DNA of 64,000 nt from Chitinophagales bacterium (GCA_026461075.1 JAPJNH010000164.1:1-64000), one strand, 5' to 3'; shown: positions 8,558 to 17,694, numbered from the stretch's first letter. Made by a program: numbers and translations. The notes: generated by a model not told the origin, from the letters alone.

Positions 8558-8927
8558 GGTGTTGATAGAAGTCCGTGGCGTTCGTGTCAAAGCGAATCAC
8601 GGCTGGTATGAAGAGGAGCGCGTGAATGGCAACGACTTCGAAGTAGATATTTGTCTGACCTTGAAAAACAATCACGGAAAGAATACCGCTGATGAGTTGA
8701 ATAATACGCTCAACTATGAGCAGGTCTACGCGATTATTTTAGAAGAGATGGCCATTACCTCGAAATTGTTGGAGGAGGTCTTGACGCGCATGGAAGCGCG
8801 CATCCGTTCCTTTGAATCGGTGGAGGCGGGAGAAATTCGTCTTTGCAAATTAAATCCTGCTCTTTTAGCCCAAGCGGAGAAGGTCTGTGTGCGCTATGTT
8901 TGGGGCGAGCAAAGGAATTGTTTTTAA
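8541..8927 (+). CDS. folB: Dihydroneopterin aldolase
   Basis: A 128-residue T-fold enzyme of folate synthesis, cleaving 7,8-dihydroneopterin to 6-hydroxymethyl-dihydropterin and glycolaldehyde. The N-terminal signature VRGVRVKANHGWYEEERVNG aligns with the family pattern (L/V-x-G-x-x-x-x-x-x-HGxxxxE), and NYEQVYAIILEEM and LLEEVLTRMEARI follow the usual course. The start overlaps the end of hbd by 17 bp, which points to translational coupling. tRNA-Cys follows after 33 nt with its own -7 box. Confidence 0.9.
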   Translation: MTTTNKVLIEVRGVRVKANHGWYEEERVNGNDFEVDICLTLKNNHGKNTADELNNTLNYEQVYAIILEEMAITSKLLEEVLTRMEARIRSFESVEAGEIRLCKLNPALLAQAEKVCVRYVWGEQRNCF

Positions 8928-8944
8928 TTTTCGACTAAAAGTAT

Positions 8945-8952
8945 TATATTTG
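8945..8952 (+). promoter_or_regulatory. -7 box TATATTTG of tRNA-Cys
   Basis: Perfect TAnnTTTG ending 8 nt before the first base of the tRNA; a TTG about 25 nt upstream (8918-8920) could be the -33 element. Confidence 0.6.
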
Positions 8953-8960
8953 CAGTTCAA

Positions 8961-9031
8961 GGTCGGATGGCCGAGTGGCTAGGCAGAGCTCTGCAAAAGC
9001 TTCTACAGCGGTTCGAATCCGCTTTCGACCT
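8961..9031 (+). tRNA. tRNA-Cys (anticodon GCA)
   Basis: A full cloverleaf can be drawn. The acceptor GGTCGGA pairs with TTCGACC (one G-U), the anticodon loop is CTGCAAA with GCA at 8993-8995, and the T arm is GCGG-TTCGAAT-CCGC. The discriminator base is T, as expected for tRNA-Cys. CCA is not encoded. Confidence 0.95.
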
Positions 9032-9032
9032 C

Positions 9033-9062
9033 AAAAACCCCTGATAATCTCAGGGGTTTTTT
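9033..9062 (+). terminator. Intrinsic terminator after tRNA-Cys
   Basis: Stem AAAAACCCCTGA / TCAGGGGTTTTT with a 5-nt TAATC loop, ending in a T run, directly downstream of the tRNA. Confidence 0.85.
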
Positions 9063-9073
9063 CGTTTTATATA

Positions 9074-9103
9074 TTCTGTTCTGGTTCGTGTCTCACGAAC
9101 CAG
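9074..9103. repeat. Perfect 10-bp hairpin, copy 1 of a dispersed motif
   Basis: CTGGTTCGTG-TCT-CACGAACCAG forms a perfect 10-bp stem with a 3-nt loop. The left part, TTCTGTTCTGGTTCGT, recurs with one change at 9257-9272. It lies past the tRNA terminator, so it is probably a small repeat element rather than a terminator. Confidence 0.6.
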
Positions 9104-9139
9104 TAATTAATATACTTCCCAACAACATTACTTCAGCCA

Positions 9140-9237
9140 ATCGCATATCGCGATTCGTATATCGCAAATCGAGATTCGCGTATCGCGTATTGCAAATTGC
9201 GATTCGCGTATTGCAAATTGAAATTCGCATATCGCGA
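9140..9237. repeat. Tandem heptanucleotide array, 14 units
   Basis: Exactly 98 nt that divide without gaps into 14 heptamers of related sequence, roughly (A/T)T(C/T)G(C/A)(A/G/T)(A/T): for example ATCGCGA, TTCGCGT, ATTGCAA, ATCGCAT. Several units recur identically. On the minus strand the array stays open and reads as a pseudo-heptad peptide, because 3 units make 21 nt. No cas genes, spacers or coding context are present. Confidence 0.8.
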
Positions 9238-9256
9238 TTTTTTCATTAAAACAACC

Positions 9257-9288
9257 TTCTGTCCTGGTTCGTCCCAAATACTCGGGAC
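9257..9288. repeat. Hairpin motif, copy 2
   Basis: TTCTGTCCTGGTTCGT matches 9074-9089 at 15 of 16 positions, here followed by a GTCCC...GGGAC inverted repeat (8-nt loop). A further CAGGAC at 9321-9326 can pair with GTCCTG at 9261-9266. Confidence 0.45.
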
Positions 9289-9335
9289 ATCATTAATCAT
9301 TAATAACCGTCCACTTTTTTCAGGACATGACATTT

Positions 9336-9377
9336 TTAATCCTTAATTATTCATTCTTCACTTTTCACTTTTCACGA
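9336..9377. repeat. Second-family heptamer array, 6 units
   Basis: TTAATCC, TTAATTA, TTCATTC, TTCACTT, TTCACTT, TTCACGA in unbroken succession. The 16-mer TTTTTAATCCTTAATT at 9333-9348 recurs exactly at 33100-33115. The intervening stretch also has CATTAAT twice in tandem (9291-9304). Confidence 0.65.
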
Positions 9378-9380
9378 TTT

Positions 9381-9416
9381 ATAGATTTCATCTATACATT
9401 TATAGAAAATATCGTT
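9381..9416 (+). promoter_or_regulatory. OxyR-type operator upstream of katG
   Basis: The pattern is ATAG-N7-CTAT-N6-ATAG-N7-CGTT, close to the OxyR tetrad consensus ATAG-N7-CTAT-N7-ATAG-N7-CTAT. It ends 22 nt before the katG -7 box, so it abuts the -33 region as expected for an activator site. The same arrangement, also with N6 in the middle, stands before oxyR at 46216-46251. The shared half includes CTATA, TATAGA and AATATC in register. Confidence 0.7.
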
Positions 9417-9427
9417 TTTATCAATAA

Positions 9428-11737
<2,310 letters not shown>

Positions 11738-11756
11738 TGTGTGAGAAGTTAGCGTC

Positions 11757-11799
11757 AAAGAGCTCTGAATCGTGGTTGATTCGGAGCTCTTTTATTTTA
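11757..11799 (+). terminator. Intrinsic terminator of katG
   Basis: A 15-bp stem, AAAGAGCTCTGAATC / GATTCGGAGCTCTTT (one T-G wobble), with loop GTGGTT and a T-rich tail. The tail runs straight into the -7 box of the next gene, and the TTG at 11776-11778 in the loop/stem could serve as that promoter's -33 element. Confidence 0.8.
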
Positions 11800-11807
11800 T
11801 ATCTTTA
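11800..11807 (+). promoter_or_regulatory. -7 box TATCTTTA, 4 nt from the next ATG
   Basis: Seven of eight matches to TAnnTTTG, with 4 nt to the ATG at 11812. It suggests a leaderless transcript for the HTH/helical-repeat gene, starting within the katG terminator tail. Confidence 0.45.
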
Positions 11808-11811
11808 GGTT

Positions 11812-12984
11812 ATGCGTTTAGTCATTCGAAATAGAGTTGAAAAAAGATATGGACACCCGATTGTGTTCTCTAGCGACTGTGAGCGCCTATCGGAGCATAT
11901 CTTCGAGACAACAGGTACTCGCGTAAGCGCCCAAACCTTACGTCGATTATTTGGATTCTTGAGTGGTAGCACACAACCCGGTCCTCACACTTTGCACATA
12001 CTTGCAAATTATTGCGGACTAAACTCCCCTGAAGATTTTAAACAAAATACAGCTATACAACTCGAGTTACCGCAAGATAAAGCGATGATTCAAGCTGAAA
12101 TCATCCGCCATTTCTATACAATCGATCATGTACCAGGAATGGATTTCAACTACCAAAATGCCTGCGGAAATATTGCAGAAATTATCTGCAACAATCATGC
12201 GCTATTAATCGAACTAGGCAGCTTTTTAAGTCAGCACCCAATTGCTCAAATTTACTTCTTCGAACGCTTCCCTTTCATAGATGGTTTGGCAGGACCTTAC
12301 ACTTCCTTTCTAAAAAACTATATGCAACACAAGGAAGGTTTCGAACCGAAATTATTCGGTAATTGTATGCTCTTCTTAGGCGCCTTCCTTTCTCAAAATA
12401 AAAAAGACCAAGAAGCCTATTACGCACAAATCTTAGCCTTGCCAGATTATATCCAATATCATCCTTTTCCAACAGGACGAAGAAGAGTTATTAAAATTAT
12501 TCAAAGTGATGGAGCTGAGAGGAAAAAGGAAATAAAAAAAGCCTTCGAGGAAGAGTTGATTATGCGTAAAGACAAAGAAGTATTTCGCGCCACCCCTTAT
12601 TATCCTTTTATTATGGTGGAAGGATTAAACTTAATTAAAGAGTACGAAGCGGCAAGTGAAATGATTAAAATAGCAGATGAATTCTATTCACATAGCAATA
12701 ATCTTTTTGTCGAACCAGGCTATCACGAATGCTTTAAAATGTCGCGTGCTATCACCTATTTTCATACCGGTAAAGAAGATCAAGCAAAAATTTTAATGCA
12801 GTCGATCAACCCGCGCGACTTCGCTTTCACGAATCAAAAATACTATTCCATTATGCATACCATTTTGGAAAGAGAGCTCTGCTCCGATAGCGCCAAACGT
12901 AAAAAAGAATTACTGCTCGGACGATTTCGCGAATTAATCCAACAAACGAAGTACACTTACTTCAAAACACATTGGCCCACATAA
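11812..12984 (+). CDS. HTH-like / helical-repeat regulator, paralog A
   Basis: A 390-residue cytoplasmic protein of no named family. The N-terminal 80 residues look like a DNA-binding-type helical domain with the motif VSAQTLRRLFGFLSGSTQPG, then a second block TLHILANYCGLNSPEDFKQ. The remaining about 300 residues are entirely helical with TPR-like spacing (for example YEAASEMIKIADEFYSHSNN, KEDQAKILMQSINP). The gene at 49264-50487 has the same two-part plan and matching motifs (ISPHTISRLTGFF, NAIAQFLGYRDVYDFEK). It lies 74 nt after katG, separated by a terminator. A transcription-regulator role is inferred from architecture only. Confidence 0.5.
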   Translation: MRLVIRNRVEKRYGHPIVFSSDCERLSEHIFETTGTRVSAQTLRRLFGFLSGSTQPGPHTLHILANYCGLNSPEDFKQNTAIQLELPQDKAMIQAEIIRHFYTIDHVPGMDFNYQNACGNIAEIICNNHALLIELGSFLSQHPIAQIYFFERFPFIDGLAGPYTSFLKNYMQHKEGFEPKLFGNCMLFLGAFLSQNKKDQEAYYAQILALPDYIQYHPFPTGRRRVIKIIQSDGAERKKEIKKAFEEELIMRKDKEVFRATPYYPFIMVEGLNLIKEYEAASEMIKIADEFYSHSNNLFVEPGYHECFKMSRAITYFHTGKEDQAKILMQSINPRDFAFTNQKYYSIMHTILERELCSDSAKRKKELLLGRFRELIQQTKYTYFKTHWPT

Positions 12985-13011
12985 AAAAAGCCCTTCTTTT
13001 GGAAGGGCTTT
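12983..13011. terminator. Bidirectional terminator between convergent genes
   Basis: GCCCTTC-TTTTG-GAAGGGC flanked by an A run on the left and TTTA on the right. It can serve both the regulator gene (+) and the small membrane protein gene (-). Confidence 0.75.
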
Positions 13012-13037
13012 ATCATTACAACGCCATAGCGAAAATA

Positions 13038-13220
13038 TTAGTGTTTGCGATCGTAAGTTACGCTCTGCTCAGATCCTTCTGGATGCGGAGAAACATAACC
13101 CTTAGAATACATGATCACGCAAGCTGTTAAAAAGAATGCTAACAAGGCAGCAAAAGTAATAACAATGATATCCTTCGATTTTTGCGTGGTTTCGTCAGTG
13201 TGATGATGACCGTGTGACAT
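13038..13220 (-). CDS. Small His-rich single-TM protein
   Basis: The ORF track starts 10 codons too early: the ATG at 13220 gives MSHGHHHTDE and has a perfect -7 box 19 nt upstream that overlaps the longer version. The 60-residue product has a histidine-rich N-terminus (HGHHH), one transmembrane helix (about 17-40, DIIVITFAALLAFFLTACVIMY) and a polar tail. The function is not recognised. The histidines could bind metal, or it could be a small subunit of a membrane complex. It lies convergent to the helical-repeat regulator and downstream of frr on the same strand. Confidence 0.6.
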   Translation of the reverse strand: MSHGHHHTDETTQKSKDIIVITFAALLAFFLTACVIMYSKGYVSPHPEGSEQSVTYDRKH

Positions 13221-13239
13221 GTTGTTCAATTTTGTGTTA

Positions 13240-13247
13240 CAAATATA
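13240..13247 (-). promoter_or_regulatory. -7 box TATATTTG of the small TM protein
   Basis: Perfect TAnnTTTG on the minus strand, 19 nt from the ATG at 13220, supporting the shorter start. Confidence 0.55.
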
Positions 13248-13269
13248 CAAATTTTTCTAAAAAAAAGTC

Positions 13270-13836
13270 TTAAACGGTCATAATTTCCTTCTCTTTCACA
13301 TCCATATGCTTGTCTGCCAAAGCGATATATTTATCCGTTAACGCCTGAATTTCAGCTTCATAACCCTTAGCCGCATCTTCTGCCAAACCGTCTTTCTGCA
13401 ACTTCTTGATCGCCTCCATCGCATCACGACGAATATTACGAACTGCAACTTTACTATTCTCAGCAACACTCTTCGCCGACTTCACCAAGTCCTTACGACG
13501 CTCTTCCGTCAATGGAGGTAAAATCAAACGAATCACTACGCCATCATTCATTGGAGTAACCCCCAAATTAGCCGCTAAAATAGACTTTTCGATCGGTCCT
13601 AACATGCTCTTTTCCCAAGGCTGAATCACCAAGGTACGCGCGTCTAATGTATTGATATTAGCCACTTGACTCAATGGCGTTGGCGAACCATAATATTCTA
13701 CCATCAAGCCATCTACCATATTCGGACTTGCTTTGCCCGCACGTATTTTCAACAATTCCACTTCTAGGTGTTCAATTGCTTTGTGCATGCTATCTTTTGT
13801 CTCGTCGACATGCATTTTTGCTTCTTCCAAACTCAT
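13270..13836 (-). CDS. frr: Ribosome recycling factor
   Basis: A 188-residue RRF that splits post-termination ribosomes together with EF-G. Diagnostic blocks are LLKIRAGKASPNMVDGLMVEYYG, NINTLDARTLVIQPWEKSML, GVVIRLILPPLTEERRKDLV and the C-terminal helix ending KEKEIMTV. The ORF-track start (13917) adds 27 residues that no RRF has; ATG at 13836 (MSLEEAKMHV) fits family length. A divergent conserved gene starts 97 nt away. Confidence 0.95.
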   Translation of the reverse strand: MSLEEAKMHVDETKDSMHKAIEHLEVELLKIRAGKASPNMVDGLMVEYYGSPTPLSQVANINTLDARTLVIQPWEKSMLGPIEKSILAANLGVTPMNDGVVIRLILPPLTEERRKDLVKSAKSVAENSKVAVRNIRRDAMEAIKKLQKDGLAEDAAKGYEAEIQALTDKYIALADKHMDVKEKEIMTV

Positions 13837-13918
13837 TTTGTTAAATTTTGAAAGACAAAATAGCAACAATTTGTTGTAGACTGCAAATAATTTGAGAACA
13901 ATCTCAACACACATCACT

Positions 13919-13926
13919 TATCTTTA
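13919..13926 (+). promoter_or_regulatory. -7 box TATCTTTA before the 191-aa gene
   Basis: Seven of eight matches to TAnnTTTG, 7 nt upstream of ATG 13934; supports that start over the TTG at 13892. Confidence 0.4.
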
Positions 13927-13933
13927 CAGCATT

Positions 13934-14509
13934 ATGCATGAAATTGAGCCTTTTTATAACTGGCTGGATTACTACAATTCAGAAGAGGATGAAAAAAGTC
14001 CTTTTTATGGTACTGAACATAGTGAATTTGAATTCAGCAATACCATCTATAACTTCTATGTGCATCCGCAATGGGATAGCTTCGGCGCGGAAAATTTATA
14101 CATCAAAATACTATTTGCAGACTACGCTAAACATTTCATGGTCATTGAAATGATTGGTGAATGGAATGATTGTATCACGAACGATATCATGACCTTCAAA
14201 CGTGATTTTATCGACCCTTTCATCGAACATGGTATTTACAAGTTTATTTTGATTGGCGAAAACGTTCTCAATTTCCATTATAGCGACGATTGCTATTATG
14301 AAGAATGGTATGAGGATATTCGTGATAATGGTGGTTGGATCGCAGCCCTCAATTTCAGAGAACATGTTTTGGAAGAAATGCGCAGAGCAGGCATACATCA
14401 CTATGTGCTGATGAACAATCCAGATGAGGAGATATTATGGCGCAACCAAAAGCCCTTTACCTTCCATAAGTTGATCGAAGAGAATCTGATGCCACGTTTA
14501 CTCCCCTAA
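13934..14509 (+). CDS. Conserved-looking hypothetical protein (191 aa)
   Basis: I do not recognise the family. The track start at 13892 is a TTG; ATG at 13934 (MHEIEPFYNWLDYYN) follows a -7-like box and is preferred. The product is soluble, acidic and very rich in aromatic residues: YSDDCYYEEWYEDIRDNGGW, and YNFYVHPQWDSFGAENLYIK. There is no signal peptide or transmembrane segment. The alternation of short strands and helices suggests a compact alpha/beta fold. It is divergent from frr and 28 nt upstream of cca on the same strand. Confidence 0.6.
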   Translation: MHEIEPFYNWLDYYNSEEDEKSPFYGTEHSEFEFSNTIYNFYVHPQWDSFGAENLYIKILFADYAKHFMVIEMIGEWNDCITNDIMTFKRDFIDPFIEHGIYKFILIGENVLNFHYSDDCYYEEWYEDIRDNGGWIAALNFREHVLEEMRRAGIHHYVLMNNPDEEILWRNQKPFTFHKLIEENLMPRLLP

Positions 14510-14524
14510 GCCGTTAGGATTTCT

Positions 14525-14532
14525 TATCTTCG
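14525..14532 (+). promoter_or_regulatory. -7-like box TATCTTCG of cca, 5 nt from ATG
   Basis: Seven of eight matches to TAnnTTTG, only 5 nt before the start codon; would give a leaderless or nearly leaderless message. Confidence 0.4.
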
Positions 14533-14537
14533 CGACA

Positions 14538-15956
14538 ATGTCAGCGATTGTATTTACGGATTTTGAACGCGAGCTATTTACCAGAATTGGTCAATGCGCC
14601 GATACTTTAAACTACCCCTGCTTTATAATGGGCGGCTTTGTCCGTGATAAATTATTACATCGACCAACCAAAGATATGGACATCATGGTCGTAGGCAGTG
14701 GTGTACACTTTGCTGAAACCTTGAAGGAGAAAGAATTTCCAAACGGTCATTTATCTGTCTATCGCAATTTCGGTACCGCCTTAATCAAAGAAGAAGGATT
14801 AGAAATTGAATTCGTAGGCGCACGAAAAGAATCATATAGAAGTAATTCCCGCAAGCCAATCGTAGAAGAAGGTAGCATGGAAGACGATCTAAGTCGCCGT
14901 GATTTCACTATCAACGCGATGGGAATTTGTCTCAATCAAGACCGCTTCGGAGAATTGGTTGATCTCTTCGAAGGCCAAAAAGATCTACAAGATCAAATCA
15001 TCCGTACTCCCTTAGAGCCTGTCATTACTTTCTCAGACGACCCGCTACGCATGCTTCGTGCTATCCGCTTCGCCACACGCCTTGGCTTTCAAATTGAAGA
15101 AAATACCTGGAAAGGAATTTGTGAAAGCGCAGAACGTATTAAAATAATTTCACAAGAACGTATTAGCGACGAGCTGAACAAAATCATCCTCTGTGGTCGT
15201 CCATCACGAGGCTTTGAACTTTTAGATCAATGCGGATTACTACAACATATCTTTCCTGAATTCGTCGCCCTAAAAGGCGCGGAATATGTAGATGGAAAAG
15301 GACATAAAGATAATTTCACGCACACCCTACAAGTGCTCGATAATATCTGTTTAGCTACCGACGACCTCTGGCTTCGTTGGGCCGCTATTCTACATGATAT
15401 CGCTAAACCAGCCACAAAGCGTTTTGATAAAAAAGTAGGCTGGACCTTCCACGGTCACGAAGTCGTAGGCGCACGTATGGTCCCGAAAATATTTGGTCGA
15501 CTGAAACTACCACTCGACGAAAAAATGCGCTTCGTTAAAAAATTGGTGTTCCTCCACCTACGCCCGATTTCACTCACTAAGGACAATATCACGGATAGCG
15601 CAATCCGTCGTTTATTATTCGAAGCAGGCGAAGATATCGATCACTTAATGAAATTATGCGAATCAGATATCACTTCGAAAAATCGACAAAAAGTGATTCG
15701 CTACCTCGAGAATTTTGAATTAGTGAAACAGCGCATGAAAGAGGTGGAAGAAAAAGATCATCTCCGTAATTGGCAGCCTCCTGTGAGCGGAGAACTTATT
15801 ATGAAAACCTTCAAAATCAATCCAGGACCAATTGTTGGAAGAATCAAAGATGAAATCCGTGAACAGATTTTAGATGGTAAGATTCCTAATACCTATGAAG
15901 CAGCTGTAGCACTCATGCATAAACTTGCGGCAGCAGAAGGTGTGGTAGTTCGCTAA
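14538..15956 (+). CDS. cca: CCA tRNA nucleotidyltransferase / poly(A) polymerase family with HD domain
   Basis: A 472-residue class II nucleotidyltransferase. The catalytic head shows GGFVRDKLLHRPTKDMDIMVVG with the DxD metal ligands, then RRDFTINAMGI and the RNA-binding neck (DDPLRMLRAIRFATRLGF). A C-terminal HD domain contains LHDIAKPATKR. It should add CCA to tRNA 3' ends. This fits both tRNAs in the window, which lack encoded CCA. A poly(A) polymerase role cannot be excluded by sequence alone. A TIGR02757 gene follows with a 1-nt gap. Confidence 0.92.
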   Translation: MSAIVFTDFERELFTRIGQCADTLNYPCFIMGGFVRDKLLHRPTKDMDIMVVGSGVHFAETLKEKEFPNGHLSVYRNFGTALIKEEGLEIEFVGARKESYRSNSRKPIVEEGSMEDDLSRRDFTINAMGICLNQDRFGELVDLFEGQKDLQDQIIRTPLEPVITFSDDPLRMLRAIRFATRLGFQIEENTWKGICESAERIKIISQERISDELNKIILCGRPSRGFELLDQCGLLQHIFPEFVALKGAEYVDGKGHKDNFTHTLQVLDNICLATDDLWLRWAAILHDIAKPATKRFDKKVGWTFHGHEVVGARMVPKIFGRLKLPLDEKMRFVKKLVFLHLRPISLTKDNITDSAIRRLLFEAGEDIDHLMKLCESDITSKNRQKVIRYLENFELVKQRMKEVEEKDHLRNWQPPVSGELIMKTFKINPGPIVGRIKDEIREQILDGKIPNTYEAAVALMHKLAAAEGVVVR

Positions 15957-15957
15957 T

Positions 15958-16740
15958 ATGAACAAAACAGAAAAAGCCATAAAAGTATTACTGGATCGCG
16001 CACTTGAAAACTATGCGCACGCCGGATTCATTGACGCCGACCCTATCCAAATCCCACATCGCTTTTCCCTAAAACAAGACATAGAAATCGCAGGTCTTTT
16101 TGCCGCACTCTTTGCTTGGGGCCAACGAAAAACCATCATTGCGAAATGTACCGAGCTGATGCAGCGCATGGACAATGCGCCCTACGACTTCGTACTAAAT
16201 CACTCCGCAACGGAACTAAAGAAGCTAGAGAACTTTGTACATCGCACCTTTAACAGTACCGATTTACTTTACACCATCAATTTTCTGCATCGACATTATA
16301 GTAAGCATGCAAGCTTAGAAGTTGCTTTTGTGCCGGAGACGAAATATCTATCAAACGATACAGGCAACGCTTTAATTCAATTTCACCACCATTTTACTAA
16401 AAACGAATACTTTCCAAAACGCACAGAAAAACACATCGCTTCGCCTGCAAAGGGTTCGTCTTGTAAGAGGCTGAATATGTACCTCCGTTGGATGTGCCGC
16501 ACGAATGCAGAAGGCATAGATTTTCAACTCTGGAACAAAATCAAACCACATCAACTTGTTTGTCCCTTAGATGTCCATGTAATGCGCGTTTCAGAGAAAA
16601 TCGGCTTATGTACCTTTGAAAGCAATGCTTGGGAAAACGCCTTAAAACTGAGCAATAAACTAAAACAATTCGACCCTCAAGATCCAATCAAATACGATCT
16701 CGCGTTATTTAGTCTGGGTGCCGACGGCTTGTACAAATAA
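15958..16740 (+). CDS. TIGR02757 family protein
   Basis: A 260-residue cytoplasmic protein of a family known mainly from Bacteroidota and annotated only as TIGR02757. Characteristic segments are DPIQIPHRFSLKQDIEIAGL, FAALFAWGQRKTIIAKCTEL, NAPYDFVLNHS, LVCPLDVHVMRVSEKIGL and FDPQDPIKYDLALFSLG. The helix-rich layout and LDVHV/FDP-DPxKYD ending resemble helix-hairpin-helix DNA glycosylase-like folds, but that is only an impression. It starts 1 nt after cca and is probably translated with it. Confidence 0.85.
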   Translation: MNKTEKAIKVLLDRALENYAHAGFIDADPIQIPHRFSLKQDIEIAGLFAALFAWGQRKTIIAKCTELMQRMDNAPYDFVLNHSATELKKLENFVHRTFNSTDLLYTINFLHRHYSKHASLEVAFVPETKYLSNDTGNALIQFHHHFTKNEYFPKRTEKHIASPAKGSSCKRLNMYLRWMCRTNAEGIDFQLWNKIKPHQLVCPLDVHVMRVSEKIGLCTFESNAWENALKLSNKLKQFDPQDPIKYDLALFSLGADGLYK

Positions 16741-16751
16741 ACATTTTCGCG

Positions 16752-16759
16752 TAGCTTAG
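16752..16759 (+). promoter_or_regulatory. -7-like box TAGCTTAG, 4 nt from ATG
   Basis: Seven of eight matches to TAnnTTTG with the same 4-nt spacing to the start codon (16764) seen at several other genes here. Confidence 0.3.
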
Positions 16760-16763
16760 ACCT

Positions 16764-17693
16764 ATGCGTAAACTACTATTCATTTTACTACTTGCTGTGT
16801 CTTTCAAAAATTTCGCACAGCCTTTACCGACCACAAAAATATTATTCTTCCCAGTCACCTATTCGCCGAACTATAACATCTTCATGTTAAGCGAACCCTT
16901 GAACCTGACGAGCTTTCACGGCTATAACAATCAACCAAGCTTTCATGCGAATGGCAGTCAGGTGGATTACGTTTCTATACGCGAAGATAAACAAGCCGAT
17001 ATTTATCGCTACGATTTCAAAGCACAGCAAACGCAACGAATCACCAATACCACCACCTATAAAGAATACTCGCCGCGATGGTCGGCCGACGAAAAATCAT
17101 TTACCGTTGTTCGTGTAGAACCCGACGACAGCACACAATATTTATGGCGTTATAATGCCGATGGAACTCCGGCACAACAACTCTCCAAGGCCAATCCTGT
17201 TGGCTATTATACACCTTTCAACAAAAACTATTTTGGTCTTTTTGTATTAAACAAAAAAGGAGGCGACCTCTACATTTTAGATAGCAAAGGAAGAGTAAAA
17301 AAAGTAGATGAAAACATTGGTCGATGCTTATTACCAATTCACAATAAAGAAACAGATACCACCTTTTACTATGTAAGTAAAAAGCCTTACCCAGATTCTA
17401 ATTATCATATCATGCAATGCACGCCTCGTGGAAAGATACGTCAGGTAGGCATTTTTCCTAAAGGCATCGAAGATTTCTGTATCGGGCCGAATGGTATGTT
17501 GTGTTTTGGCTACGAGCATAAGCTGTACGCCTTACCTATCGGAGACGGCAAGATTCATTCCTTAACAGAAGCATACTTCATCGCTGATTTCAGTACGAAG
17601 CCGTGGGCTAATTTCTATCGCTTAAATTATTACGAAGAAAAGCCTGGTGCAGGATATTTCACCGTAGTAGTATATGAAGGCGAAAAGCCTTAA
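16764..17693 (+). CDS. Secreted TolB-like (PD40) beta-propeller protein
   Basis: A 309-residue exported protein with an N-terminal signal peptide (MRKLLFILLLAVSFKNFAQ). Short TolB/PD40-type repeats follow, for example QPSFHANGSQVDYVSIREDKQADIYRYD and YSPRWSADEKSFTVVRVEPD. About five blades can be traced. Such propellers usually bind proteins or peptidoglycan-linked partners in the periplasm. No catalytic domain or sorting signal was seen. It ends 1 nt before the convergent SDR gene. Confidence 0.7.
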   Translation: MRKLLFILLLAVSFKNFAQPLPTTKILFFPVTYSPNYNIFMLSEPLNLTSFHGYNNQPSFHANGSQVDYVSIREDKQADIYRYDFKAQQTQRITNTTTYKEYSPRWSADEKSFTVVRVEPDDSTQYLWRYNADGTPAQQLSKANPVGYYTPFNKNYFGLFVLNKKGGDLYILDSKGRVKKVDENIGRCLLPIHNKETDTTFYYVSKKPYPDSNYHIMQCTPRGKIRQVGIFPKGIEDFCIGPNGMLCFGYEHKLYALPIGDGKIHSLTEAYFIADFSTKPWANFYRLNYYEEKPGAGYFTVVVYEGEKP

Positions 17694-17694
17694 A

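Noticed and set aside
9140-9237. Possible CRISPR array
   Set aside because: Units are 7 nt with no spacers, and no cas genes are in the window.
9133-9333. ORF of 66 residues on the minus strand with a 7-residue repeat (SRYANFN, LQYANRN ...)
   Set aside because: It is the reading of the 7-nt tandem array; 3 units equal 7 codons, so an open repetitive frame arises without selection. No -7 box or homologous domain supports it.
13270-13917. Longer frr start from the ORF track
   Set aside because: The extra 27 residues are absent from ribosome recycling factors and reach into the divergent promoter region.
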